A stretch of 64,000 bases of DNA from Streptomyces flavofungini. Its GTDB lineage: Bacteria > Actinomycetota > Actinomycetes > Streptomycetales > Streptomycetaceae. Where the stretch lies: the NCBI RefSeq assembly GCF_030388665.1, contig NZ_CP128846.1, forward strand, positions 6,150,501 to 6,214,500, written 5' to 3'. This document shows, piece after piece, positions 43,865 to 52,309 of this stretch. Made by a program: the position numbers and the translations under genes. Position 1 is the stretch's first letter. Each line of letters opens with the position of its first letter. The notes under the pieces are model-generated. The model was not told the origin of the DNA and did no database searches. It saw only the letters and a program-made list of their open reading frames with translations.

Positions 43865-45124
43865 ATGTACGACCTGCCCGCCGCCGAGGCGCTACGCAAG
43901 GCGGCGGCCGCGGCCCGTCGCCTCGCTCAGCGGTGCGCACGCGAACCGCGGGCCCTGGACGTGCTCACCGCTCTGGCCTGCCTCGCCCTGATGGCCCTCG
44001 ACGTCCCGGGGCTCGCGGCCGGCGACAACTCCCTCAACGGCGTCATGGCCGCCCTCGTCCTCACGGCGGGCGCGTCGTCGCTGCTCGTGCGGCGGGTCGC
44101 GCCGTGGGTGCCGTTCGTCGTCGCGCTGGTGCTGCTCGGCTGGCTGCACGAGCTGACGCTCGCGCAGTTCGCGCTGTACTCGCTGGGGCGCTACCGGGGG
44201 CGGCTCGCCGGGGCGGTGGGGGTCGCCGGATACGTCTCGTTCGCGTACGTGATGTTCACCCTGCCCGGCTGGCCGGTGCACCGCGGGGAGACCCTCAGCG
44301 AGTTCCTGAGCCTGGTCGTGCCGATCGGGGTGCTCGCGGCGGGTGTCGGGGTCGCGGCCAACCGGCAGGACCTGGTGCGGGAGCTTCAGGCCCAGCGGGC
44401 CGCGACGCAGGCCCTCGAAGCCGTCCAGCAGGAGCGGCTGCGGATCGCGCGGGACGTGCACGACTTCGTCGGACGCGAGCTGACGCTGCTGAGCGTGCGC
44501 TCGCAGGTCCTCGCCCGGCGTGCCGGGTCGACGCCGTACGCGACCGGGTTCGACGAGCTGTCGCAGACCGCGCGGTCGGCGCACCGGATGCTCAACGAGA
44601 TCATCGTCCAGCGCGGGGTGGACGGAACGCCTACTCCCGGCCTGGAGGCCTTGCCCGAACTGGCCGCCGCGAGCGGGCGGGCGGGCAGTCCCGTGGAGCT
44701 GCTCGTCGACGGCGCCGCCTACCGGCTCTCGCCGCTGCGCCAGGCCGCGGTGCACCGGGTGGTGCAGGAGTGCCTCACGAACGCGGCGAAGCACGCGCCG
44801 GGGGAGGTCGTCGAGGTCCGGGTGCGGGTGGCCGGGGGGCGGCTTCGGGTGACAGTGCGCAACGCCTTGCCGGTGGGGGCGGTGGGGGCGGTGGGGGCGG
44901 CCGGGTCCGCGCCGGGTCCGGCGGGAGCCGGGTTCGCGGGTGCCGGGCGCTCGGGTGTCGGGCTCTCGGGCGCCGGGGCCGCGAGGGTCGCGCCTGTGTC
45001 GGCCGGGATCGGGACGGCCGGGATGGCGGAGCGGGTCCACGCGGTGGGCGGTACCTTCACGGCGGGCCCCCATGCGGGCGCGTACGTCGTGGAGGCCGAC
45101 CTCCCCACCGGCGACCTCACCTGA
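43865..45124 (+). CDS. NarL-type sensor histidine kinase, orphan
   Basis: Encodes 419 residues from ATG 43865, three bases after GGGAGG. Four to six membrane helices occupy residues 33-165. The HisKA_3 motif with His199 is in RLRIARDVHDFVGREL, and the N box is RVVQECLTNAAKHAPG. The G box is unusual: between VRNALPVG and GIGTAGMAERV lies about 45 residues of Gly/Ala/Val low-complexity sequence. No LuxR/NarL-type regulator is adjacent; the nearest regulator is OmpR-type and belongs to the divergent operon. The kinase may be an orphan or use a distant partner. Confidence 0.92.
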   Translation: MYDLPAAEALRKAAAAARRLAQRCAREPRALDVLTALACLALMALDVPGLAAGDNSLNGVMAALVLTAGASSLLVRRVAPWVPFVVALVLLGWLHELTLAQFALYSLGRYRGRLAGAVGVAGYVSFAYVMFTLPGWPVHRGETLSEFLSLVVPIGVLAAGVGVAANRQDLVRELQAQRAATQALEAVQQERLRIARDVHDFVGRELTLLSVRSQVLARRAGSTPYATGFDELSQTARSAHRMLNEIIVQRGVDGTPTPGLEALPELAAASGRAGSPVELLVDGAAYRLSPLRQAAVHRVVQECLTNAAKHAPGEVVEVRVRVAGGRLRVTVRNALPVGAVGAVGAAGSAPGPAGAGFAGAGRSGVGLSGAGAARVAPVSAGIGTAGMAERVHAVGGTFTAGPHAGAYVVEADLPTGDLT

Positions 45125-45139
45125 CCCCGTCCGGGGCGG

Positions 45140-45184
45140 GCCCCATCGCGCTCCGCGCTCGTCCTCGAACGCCGGACGGGCCGG
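45140..45184. repeat. dispersed repeat copy after the NarL-type kinase
   Basis: ATCGCGCTCCGCGCTCGTCC followed by TCGAACGCCGGACGGGCC matches the family core. It lies just past the kinase stop codon. Confidence 0.75.
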
Positions 45185-45272
45185 GGACTCGCGCTCGGCG
45201 TCGGCGAGCGCGCAGCGATCGGCGGCCACCCCGGCCCACGGGGCACCCCCGTCCCCCACCCGGCCGGACGGC

Positions 45273-46280
45273 CTACGCCGCGGACAGCATCCGCTCCAGC
45301 CCGTCGAAGTCCTCCACGCACTTCCCGCAGCCGAGCGCCACGCTGTCCAGCGGGTCGTCGGCGACGAAGACGGGGATGCCGGTGGCGGAGGCGAGGCGGA
45401 GGTCCAGGCCGGGCAGGAGCGCACCGCCGCCGGTGAGGACGATGCCGTGCTCCATGACGTCGCCGGACAGCTCGGGCGGGCACTCCTCCAGGGTGGTGCG
45501 CACCGCGGCGATGATGGCCTCGACGGGCTCGTCGAGCGCGGCCCGCACCTCCCGCACGGTCAGCTCCACCGTCTTGGGCAGCCCCCCGACCTTCTCCCGC
45601 CCCCGCACGGTGAACGTCCGCTGCTCGAAGTCCTCCTCGCCGGGCACGGGCCACGCCGACCCGATGGCGACCTTGACGTCCTCGGCGGTCCGCTCGCCGA
45701 CGAGGAGCGAGTGCTCCCGGCGTACGTAGTCCGTGATGGCCGTGTCGAGCCGGTCCCCGCCGACCCGCAGGGACTGCGCCGTCACGATCCCGCCGAGGGA
45801 GATGACGGCCACCTCGGACGTGCCCCCGCCGATGTCCACGATCATCGACCCGCGCGGCTCGGCCACCGGGAGCCCCGCCCCGATCGCCGCCGCCATCGGC
45901 TCCTCGACGAGGTGGACGGCCCGCGCCCCGGCCCGCTGCGAGGCGTGCACGATGGCGCGCCGCTCGACCTGCGTGACGCCGCTGGGGACACAGATCACCA
46001 TGCGCGTACGCGGCCTGCGCCCGGGCACGGCCTTGCGCACGAAGTGCCGGATCATCTCCTCGGCGGCCTCGAAGTCGCTGATCACGCCGTCCTTGAGGGG
46101 CCGGATCGCGGTGATGGAGCCCGGGGTGCGCCCGATGGTCTCCTTGGCCTCCGTCCCGACGGCCAGCGCGTGGCGCGCGCCCGCCTTGACGGCGACCACG
46201 GACGGCTCGTTGAGCACGATGCCCTGACCGCGTACGTAGAGAAGGGTGTTGGCGGTGCCGAGGTCGATGCCTATGTCCAT
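45273..46280 (-). CDS. second MreB/Mbl-like bacterial actin
   Basis: Encodes 335 residues from ATG 46280 ([18 protein letters not shown]). All actin-fold signatures remain: phosphate-1 GIDLGTANT, phosphate-2 [18 protein letters not shown], adenosine [15 protein letters not shown], plus [18 protein letters not shown] and [15 protein letters not shown] [12 protein letters not shown]. It is thus a full-length, probably ATP-binding filament protein, not a remnant. It differs from the mreB at 49377 in the N-terminus (no MSFIGRDM membrane segment) and has an inserted loop WPVPGEEDFEQRTFTV. It lies 155 bases from folC, divergently. Streptomyces has extra MreB-like proteins elsewhere (Mbl, SCO6166); this may be one relocated or a further copy. 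Confidence 0.93.
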   Translation of the reverse strand: MDIGIDLGTANTLLYVRGQGIVLNEPSVVAVKAGARHALAVGTEAKETIGRTPGSITAIRPLKDGVISDFEAAEEMIRHFVRKAVPGRRPRTRMVICVPSGVTQVERRAIVHASQRAGARAVHLVEEPMAAAIGAGLPVAEPRGSMIVDIGGGTSEVAVISLGGIVTAQSLRVGGDRLDTAITDYVRREHSLLVGERTAEDVKVAIGSAWPVPGEEDFEQRTFTVRGREKVGGLPKTVELTVREVRAALDEPVEAIIAAVRTTLEECPPELSGDVMEHGIVLTGGGALLPGLDLRLASATGIPVFVADDPLDSVALGCGKCVEDFDGLERMLSAA

Positions 46281-46422
46281 GATCGCCAAGTTTGCCCGGC
46301 GGAAACGGGGCGCGGAGGGGCCAAGGTCCCGAATCGGACGGGTCCAAGGTCCTGAGGGGCCCGCAGGGCCTCGCGGACCCCGCGACGGGCCGGTCCCCAG
46401 GGCCGCTGTCAGCACTCCTCCG

Positions 46423-46428
46423 TAGACT
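46423..46428 (+). promoter_or_regulatory. -10 element of folC, leaderless start
   Basis: TAGACT stands seven bases before GTG 46436, with no ribosome site between. This is the typical Streptomyces leaderless layout and fixes the folC start. Confidence 0.6.
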
Positions 46429-46435
46429 GGCGTAC

Positions 46436-48037
46436 GTGAGCGACCTCCCTCCGAACGACAGCCAGCGCGACGACGACGAGCGCGGACCCGCCGACGAGAT
46501 CCACGAGCTCGGCGAGAACGACAAGATCGGCACGGCCGGTGACACCGGCGCGGCCGACGGGCTCGACGAGTTCGACCGACTCGTCGGGGCCGAGACCGAG
46601 CGCGATCCCGACCTCGCCGTCATCGAAGCGGGCAGCCGCACCCTGCGCGCCCAGTCGGGCCCGCCCGAGGCCGACGTCCCGTCGCGCCCGGCCGACCCGG
46701 AGGTCGACCGCGCGCTGCGCGTGGTCGAGGCGGAGCTCGCCGACCGCTGGGGCGAGACCAAGCTGGAGCCGTCGGTCACCCGCATCGCGTCCCTGATGGA
46801 CGTCCTGGGCGAGCCCCAGCGGGCGTACCCCTCGATCCACATCACGGGGACGAACGGCAAGACGTCCACGGCCCGCATGGTCGAGGCCCTCCTCGGCGCC
46901 TTCGAGCTGCGCACCGGCAGGTACACCTCCCCGCACGTTCAGTCGATCACCGAGCGCATCAGCCTGGACGGCGCCCCCATCAGCGCCGAGCGCTTCATCG
47001 AGGCGTACGAGGACATCAAGCCGTACGTGGAGATGGTCGACGCCAAGGAGGAGTTCCGGCTCTCCTTCTTCGAGGTCATGACCGGCATGGCGTACGCCGC
47101 CTTCGCGGACGCCCCCGTGGACGTCGCCGTCGTCGAGGTCGGCATGGGGGGCACCTGGGACGCGACGAACGTCATCGACGCCTCCGTCGCCGTCGTCACG
47201 CCCATAGACCTGGACCACACCGACCGCCTCGGCACCACCACCGCCGAGATCGCCGCCGAGAAGTCCGGCATCATCAAGCCGGACGCCACGGTCATCCTGG
47301 CCCAGCAGCCCGTCGAGGCCGCCCAGGTGCTCCTGAAGAAGGCCGTCGAGGTGGACGCGACGGTCGCCCGCGCGGGCCTGGAGTTCGGCGTCGCCGCCCG
47401 CCAGATCGCCGTCGGCGGCCAGCTGCTCACCCTGCGCGGCCTCGGCGGGGAGTACGAAGAGGTGTTCCTGCCCCTGCACGGCGAGCACCAGGCGCACAAC
47501 GCCGCGGTCGCCCTCGCCGCCGTGGAGGCGTTCTTCGGCATCGGCGCCCAGCACGCCCGCCCGCTGGACATCGAGACCGTCCGCAAGGCCTTCGCCACGG
47601 TCTCCTCGCCCGGCCGCCTCGAAGTCGTCCGGCGCTCGCCCACCGTCGTCCTGGACGCCGCGCACAACCCCGCGGGCGCCCGCGCCGCGGCCGGGGCCAT
47701 CGGCGAGGTCTTCGACTTCAGCCGCCTCGTCGGCGTGGTCGGCGTCAGCGACGGCAAGAACGCCCGCGGCATCCTGGAGGCCTTCGAGCCGATCTTCGCC
47801 GAGGTCGTCATCACGCAGAACTCCAGCCACCGCGCCCAGGACGTCGACGAGCTCGCCGCGCTTGCCGTCGAGGTCTTCGGCGAGGACCGCGTGCAGGTCG
47901 AGCCGCGCCTCCCGGACGCCCTGGAGGCCGCGATCACCCTGGCCGAGGAGGAGGGGGAGTTCGCCGGCGGCGGCGTCCTCGTCACCGGCTCCGTCATCAC
48001 CGTCGGCGAGGCCCGACTGCTCCTGGGGAGGGGCTGA
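46436..48037 (+). CDS. folC: folylpolyglutamate synthase/dihydrofolate synthase
   Basis: Encodes 533 residues from GTG 46436. The Mur-ligase-like ATP site is SIHITGTNGKTSTARMVEAL; LTxxxxHH-type metal and folate residues follow in YTSPHVQSITERISLDG. VVEVGMGGTWDATNVID, IDLDHTDRLG, and VLDAAHNPAGARAA mark the catalytic and C-terminal domains. The first 90 residues are an acidic extension (NDSQRDDDERGPADEIHELG) beyond the usual length, seen in other actinobacteria. FolC adds glutamate to folates and makes dihydrofolate. It is followed after five bases by the DUF4233 gene. Confidence 0.95.
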   Translation: MSDLPPNDSQRDDDERGPADEIHELGENDKIGTAGDTGAADGLDEFDRLVGAETERDPDLAVIEAGSRTLRAQSGPPEADVPSRPADPEVDRALRVVEAELADRWGETKLEPSVTRIASLMDVLGEPQRAYPSIHITGTNGKTSTARMVEALLGAFELRTGRYTSPHVQSITERISLDGAPISAERFIEAYEDIKPYVEMVDAKEEFRLSFFEVMTGMAYAAFADAPVDVAVVEVGMGGTWDATNVIDASVAVVTPIDLDHTDRLGTTTAEIAAEKSGIIKPDATVILAQQPVEAAQVLLKKAVEVDATVARAGLEFGVAARQIAVGGQLLTLRGLGGEYEEVFLPLHGEHQAHNAAVALAAVEAFFGIGAQHARPLDIETVRKAFATVSSPGRLEVVRRSPTVVLDAAHNPAGARAAAGAIGEVFDFSRLVGVVGVSDGKNARGILEAFEPIFAEVVITQNSSHRAQDVDELAALAVEVFGEDRVQVEPRLPDALEAAITLAEEEGEFAGGGVLVTGSVITVGEARLLLGRG

Positions 48038-48042
48038 CCGCT

Positions 48043-48399
48043 GTGCGTACGCTCTGTTCGTCGACGCTGATCGGCGAGTTCTTCGTCATCGGCTTCGCCG
48101 GTCTCGTCGCCATGAAGGACCCGGACCTGGAGATGAGTACGGTCTGGACGGTCTGCGGCATCGCCATGGCGCTGTCCGTCCTGCTGTGCGGCATGGTCAC
48201 CCGGCCCGGTGGTGTCCAGCTCGGCTGGGCGCTGCAGATCGCGCTGATCGCCAGCGGCGTCGTGGTCCCGATGATGTTCTTCATGGGCGCGATGTTCGCC
48301 GCCCTGTGGTGGGCGTCGGTGCACTTCGGCCGGAAGATCGACGAGGCCAAGGCGCGGTTCGCCGCGGCGGCCGAGCAGGGCGAGGTCGCCGGGGGCTGA
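48043..48399 (+). CDS. DUF4233 membrane protein
   Basis: Encodes 118 residues from GTG 48043, five bases after the folC stop, so it is in the folC operon. Four hydrophobic segments are visible (EFFVIGFAGLVAM, TVCGIAMALSVLLCGMV, WALQIALIASGVVVPMMFF, AMFAALWWASVHFG), then a charged tail. DUF4233 proteins sit between folC and ndk in nearly all actinobacteria, but their role is unknown. The size and layout are normal. Confidence 0.9.
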   Translation: MRTLCSSTLIGEFFVIGFAGLVAMKDPDLEMSTVWTVCGIAMALSVLLCGMVTRPGGVQLGWALQIALIASGVVVPMMFFMGAMFAALWWASVHFGRKIDEAKARFAAAAEQGEVAGG

Positions 48400-48419
48400 C
48401 CGGGCCCCGGCGCCCCCCT

Positions 48420-48490
48420 GATCGCGCTGCGCGCTCGTCCTCAATCTCCCCCAAGCTCTCAAGGAGCAGGGGGACCCCACGACGGGCTTT
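48420..48490. repeat. dispersed repeat interrupted by a second palindromic repeat
   Basis: ATCGCGCTGCGCGCTCGTCC and TCAAT at the left and CGACGGGCTTTT at the right are the two ends of the common element. In place of the core GCCGG stands about 34 bases with the hairpin TCCCCCAAGCTC (48447-48458) and GAGCAGGGGGA (48464-48474). This hairpin is itself a common Streptomyces intergenic repeat, as I recall. Confidence 0.75.
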
Positions 48491-48590
48491 TCCCACCCCT
48501 CGCGCACCCGATGGCCACCCTCTGTAGCCGCCCCGGTATCGTGCGGGCCATCCCACGTGACGTCATGAACACCTCTTGGAGCCGCACACC

Positions 48591-49004
48591 ATGAGCGAGC
48601 GCACTCTCGTCCTCCTCAAGCCCGACGCCGTCCGCCGAGGACTGGTGGGCGAGATCATCGGCCGCATCGAGCGCAAGGCGGGCTGGACCATCACCGCGCT
48701 CGAACTGCGCTCGCTCGACCAGGCGACGCTGGAGCAGCACTACGGCGAGCACCAGGGCAAGCCGTTCTACGAGCCGCTGGTGGCCTTCATGTCCTCCGGC
48801 CCCGTCGTCGCCCTCGTGGTCGAGGGCGAGCGGGTCATCGAGGGCGTGCGCGCCCTCGCCGGGCCGACCGACCCGATCGCCGCCGCGCCCGGCTCCATCC
48901 GCGGCGACTTCGGCGTGATCGTGCGCGAGAACCTGATCCACGCCTCCGACTCCGCGGAGTCCGCCGAGCGCGAGCTGAAGATCTTCTTCCCGGCCGCCGT
49001 CTGA
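48591..49004 (+). CDS. ndk: nucleoside diphosphate kinase
   Basis: Encodes 137 residues from ATG 48591 (SERTLVLLKPDAVRRGLVGE). The catalytic His117 is in ENLIHASDS, and the nucleotide-binding GDFGVIVREN and TDPIAAAPGSIRGD segments are complete. It passes phosphate from ATP to other nucleoside diphosphates through the phosphohistidine. Its place between DUF4233 and mreB is the normal Streptomyces order. A terminator follows at 49138-49165. Confidence 0.97.
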   Translation: MSERTLVLLKPDAVRRGLVGEIIGRIERKAGWTITALELRSLDQATLEQHYGEHQGKPFYEPLVAFMSSGPVVALVVEGERVIEGVRALAGPTDPIAAAPGSIRGDFGVIVRENLIHASDSAESAERELKIFFPAAV

Positions 49005-49376
49005 GCGGTGGCCGAAGGCGCCGCGCGAGCGGCCGCCGAGGCGTCAGGAATCCCGCCGTACTCCATCAGGATTCCTTGACGCGCGTCCGTGGACACACGG
49101 TCGGCAAAGAAGCCCGTGAGGGGCCTCGCACAAGGCCGGGACGGCCGGAGGGATCCGGCCGTCCCTTGGCATATGCGGCCCGATTGGGGGAACCCGTGCC
49201 CCTGATGGCACGTCTCCAGAAGCGGGGCGGCTCATCATCTGCTGACAATGGCGCAGACCCTCGCGCCGTGTCCGTGCGGGCGAGACTACGATGGAAGCCT
49301 CCACGCCACTCAGCACCCACCTCGCCTACCTAACAAGCCATCACACGCTCCACTAGGGAAGGCCAGACGCATCCTC
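49005..49376. promoter_or_regulatory. ndk-mreB intergenic region with mreB promoter
   Basis: The 372-base gap holds the ndk terminator at 49138-49165 and a TACGAT -10 candidate at 49287-49292, about 90 bases before the mreB start. GGGAAGG near 49356 may be a ribosome site. I see no gene. Confidence 0.5.
49138..49165 (+). terminator. ndk terminator
   Basis: A perfect 12-bp stem (49138-49149 with 49154-49165, GGGACGGCCGGA) closes loop GGGA, followed by TTGG. Confidence 0.75.
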
Positions 49377-50408
49377 ATGGGGAACAACATGTCGTTCATC
49401 GGCCGTGACATGGCTGTCGACCTCGGGACCGCCAACACGCTGGTGTACGTCAGGGGTCGGGGGATCGTGCTCAACGAACCGTCCGTCGTCGCGATCAACA
49501 CCAACACCGGCGGCATCCTCGCGGTCGGCGCCGAAGCGAAGAAGATGATCGGGCGCACGCCCGGCAACATCGTCGCCGTGCGCCCGCTGAAGGACGGCGT
49601 CATCGCCGACTTCGAGATCACCGAGCGGATGCTGCGCTACTTCATCCTGAAGATCCACAAGCGTCGCTATCTGGCCCGCCCGCGCGTCGTGGTCTGCGTG
49701 CCCTCCGGCATCACCGGCGTCGAGCGCCGCGCGGTCATCGAGGCCTCCTCGCAGGCCGGTGCCCGTCAGGTGCACATCATCGAGGAGCCCATGGCCGCCG
49801 CGATCGGCTCGGGCCTGCCGGTCCACGAGGCCACCGGCAACATGGTGGTGGACATCGGCGGCGGCACCACCGAGGTCGCCGTCATCAGCCTCGGCGGAAT
49901 CGTCACGGCACAGTCCATCCGGGTGGCCGGGGACGAGCTGGACAACGCGATCATCCAGCACATCAAGAAGGAGTACTCCCTCCTCCTCGGCGAGCGCACC
50001 GCCGAGCAGATCAAGATCACCATCGGCTCCGCGTACGACATGGACGCCGACGAGCACACCGAGATCCGCGGCCGCGACCTGGTCTCCGGTCTGCCCAAGA
50101 CCGTCGTGATCTCCGCCGCCGAGGTCCGCAAGGCCATCGAGGAGCCCGTCAACGCCATCGTCGACGCGGTCAAGACGACCCTCGACAAGTGCCCGCCCGA
50201 GCTCTCCGGCGACGTCATGGACCGCGGCATCGTCCTGACCGGCGGCGGCGCCCTGCTCCGCGGCCTGGACGAGCGCCTGCGCCGCGAGACCGGCATGCCG
50301 ATCCACATCGCCGAGGACCCGCTGGACAGCGTGGCGCTCGGCTCCGGCAAGTGCGTCGAGGAGTTCGAGGCCCTCCAGCAGGTGCTGGACGCCCAGCCGC
50401 GCAGATGA
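49377..50408 (+). CDS. mreB: rod-shape actin MreB
   Basis: Encodes 343 residues from ATG 49377 ([12 protein letters not shown]); ATG 49389, with GGGGAA five bases upstream, is an alternative. Actin signatures are [33 protein letters not shown] and [17 protein letters not shown]. In Streptomyces MreB is not needed for tip growth but supports spore-wall synthesis and spore resistance. It begins the mreB-mreC-mreD-pbp2-rodA cluster. A hairpin after the gene (50498-50521) may end many transcripts there. Confidence 0.97.
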   Translation: MGNNMSFIGRDMAVDLGTANTLVYVRGRGIVLNEPSVVAINTNTGGILAVGAEAKKMIGRTPGNIVAVRPLKDGVIADFEITERMLRYFILKIHKRRYLARPRVVVCVPSGITGVERRAVIEASSQAGARQVHIIEEPMAAAIGSGLPVHEATGNMVVDIGGGTTEVAVISLGGIVTAQSIRVAGDELDNAIIQHIKKEYSLLLGERTAEQIKITIGSAYDMDADEHTEIRGRDLVSGLPKTVVISAAEVRKAIEEPVNAIVDAVKTTLDKCPPELSGDVMDRGIVLTGGGALLRGLDERLRRETGMPIHIAEDPLDSVALGSGKCVEEFEALQQVLDAQPRR

Positions 50409-50497
50409 TGTGACACGACGATGTCCGCCGTACGAGTGCCTGCCATCTCGTGCGGCGGATCGTTGATATAGACGCAACACTGAGAGAACCCACAATT

Positions 50498-50521
50498 CCG
50501 CGAGCACTCGCCTGCTCGCGG
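50498..50521 (+). terminator. hairpin between mreB and mreC
   Basis: CCGCGAGCA (50498-50506) pairs with TGCTCGCGG (50513-50521) around a 6-base loop, followed by TTTC. It can separate mreB from the rest of the cluster, fully or partly. Confidence 0.7.
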
Positions 50522-50550
50522 TTTCATAGATTTCTGTTCAGTGGATCTCC

Positions 50551-51561
50551 ATGTCTGTTCGGGAGATCTCCGACGATTCCGACTTGAGGAAGGCACGGCC
50601 GCCGCACGTGAGGGACACACGAGAGAGCCGGCTGCTCCTGGTGCTGCTGATCGCCATCGCGTTCGCTCTGATCACGGTGGACATCCGCGGCGGCGAGGAC
50701 TCGCCGGTCGACGGTGCCCGCCAGGCCGCCGCCACGGTTTTCGGCCCGGTCGAGGACGGCATGTCGTCCGCCGTCGACCCGATCGGCAACGCCATCGGCG
50801 CGGTCCGCGACTCCGGCGACCGGCACGACCGCATCGCCGAACTGGAGCGCCAGAACGCCGCGTTGAAAGCCAAACTCGGCAGCGACGACCGCAACCGCAG
50901 CCGCGTCGCCCAGCTCGACTCGATGCTGAAGAAGGCCGGCGCCGGACAGTACGGCATCAAGGGCGCGGAGGTCATCGGCATAGGAGCGGCCCAGGGCTTC
51001 TCCTGGACGGTCACCATCGACGCCGGCGCGAACGACGGCCTGAAGCGCGACATGACGGTGCTCAACGGCGACGGCCTGGTCGGCCGCGTCACCACCGTCG
51101 GCCCCTCCACCGCCACCGTACTGCTCGCCAACGACCCCGACTTCACCGTCGGCACCCGCATGGAGAAGACCGACGAGCTCGGCTTCGCCTCCGGCCAGGG
51201 CGACCGCCCGCTGCGCGTCCAACTGCTCAACGGCAAGGCCAAGGTCAAGAAGGGCGACCGCCTGGTGACCTTCGGCTCCCAGGCCGACAAGCCGTTCGTG
51301 CCGGGCGTCCCCGTCGGCGAGGTCGTCCGCGTCGACCCCTCCGGCGGCGACCTCACCCGCAACGTCTTCGTCCGCCCCTACGTCGGCTTCACCAAGCTCG
51401 ACGTCGTCGGCGTCGTCGTCGAGGCCCCCCGCGAGGACCCCCGCGACACGGTCCTGCCGCCCAAGCCCGCCAAGCCGAAACCCGCGCCCACGGTCACGGT
51501 CACGGCCACGCCGCCCGGGCAGCCCCCGGCCGACGGCGCAGCCAACGGCAACGAGCAGTAG
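50551..51561 (+). CDS. mreC: rod-shape-determining protein MreC
   Basis: Encodes 336 residues from ATG 50551; GTG 50608 (RDTRESRLLL) is an alternative closer to the usual family start, and neither has a strong ribosome site. One membrane helix (LLLVLLIAIAFALITVDI) precedes a coiled coil (HDRIAELERQNAALKAKL) and the double beta-barrel domain with VIGIGAAQGFSWTVTIDAGANDGL and DGLVGRV. A Pro-rich tail (PPKPAKPKPAPTVTVTA) ends it. MreC links MreB and MreD to penicillin-binding proteins outside the membrane. mreD follows after 15 bases. Confidence 0.95.
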   Translation: MSVREISDDSDLRKARPPHVRDTRESRLLLVLLIAIAFALITVDIRGGEDSPVDGARQAAATVFGPVEDGMSSAVDPIGNAIGAVRDSGDRHDRIAELERQNAALKAKLGSDDRNRSRVAQLDSMLKKAGAGQYGIKGAEVIGIGAAQGFSWTVTIDAGANDGLKRDMTVLNGDGLVGRVTTVGPSTATVLLANDPDFTVGTRMEKTDELGFASGQGDRPLRVQLLNGKAKVKKGDRLVTFGSQADKPFVPGVPVGEVVRVDPSGGDLTRNVFVRPYVGFTKLDVVGVVVEAPREDPRDTVLPPKPAKPKPAPTVTVTATPPGQPPADGAANGNEQ

Positions 51562-51576
51562 GAGCACTGACACCCC

Positions 51577-52251
51577 ATGCGCTTCAACCGGATCCTGCTC
51601 TCCAGCACCCTCGTCGTCGTCGCCCTCGTCATCCAGGTCAGCGTCCTCGCCCGGCTCCAGCTGCCCGGCGCCGTCCCCGACCTGGTGCTGCTCACCGTCC
51701 TCGCCCTGGCCCTCGTCTACGGCCACACCGGCGGCGCCCTCATCGGCTTCGGCGCGGGCCTGCTCACCGACCTCGCCCCGCCCGCCGACCACGCCGCCGG
51801 GCGCTACGCCCTGGTCCTGTGCGTCATCGGCTACCTGGCCGGCCTGGCCAAGCCCGAGACCGGCCGGCTGCGCTCGGCCAGCGGCCCGCTCGTCGTCGTG
51901 GTCAGCGCCGCCGTCGGCTCCACGCTCCTGTACGCGGGCGTCGGCGCCCTCGTCGGCGACGACGCGGCCCGCCACGTGGGCCTCGGCGGCCTGCTCTTCA
52001 CGGCCGCCCTGTACGACCTGCTGCTCGCGCCGTTCACCATCCCGCTGATCATCGCCCTCGCCCGGCGTGCCGAGAACGACCCGCTCGGGGAGACCGGCGC
52101 CAACGCCAAGGCCGCCGACGTCTCCTCCGGCTGGCTCTCCTCCGGCACCGGCCTGAGCATCGGCAGCCAGCGCGGCAGCGGACTGCGCATGAAGGCGGCC
52201 AAGGCCCGGGTGGCCCGCGCCGGACGCATCAAGGGGGTCAAGCGCCTGTGA
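51577..52251 (+). CDS. mreD: rod-shape-determining protein MreD
   Basis: Encodes 224 residues from ATG 51577. Five to six membrane helices cover residues 5-165, with LPGAVPDLVLLTVLALALVYG and FGAGLLTDLAPP, the typical MreD loop. The remaining 60 residues form a basic cytoplasmic tail (RMKAAKARVARAGRIKGVKRL), longer than in E. coli. It is part of the elongation complex and lies in an operon with mreC and pbp2. Confidence 0.94.
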   Translation: MRFNRILLSSTLVVVALVIQVSVLARLQLPGAVPDLVLLTVLALALVYGHTGGALIGFGAGLLTDLAPPADHAAGRYALVLCVIGYLAGLAKPETGRLRSASGPLVVVVSAAVGSTLLYAGVGALVGDDAARHVGLGGLLFTAALYDLLLAPFTIPLIIALARRAENDPLGETGANAKAADVSSGWLSSGTGLSIGSQRGSGLRMKAAKARVARAGRIKGVKRL

Positions 52252-52309
52252 GCGCAAGCACACCGACGTACGGAAGGGACGGAAGGGACGGAAGGGGAGG
52301 GGCGCGGCA

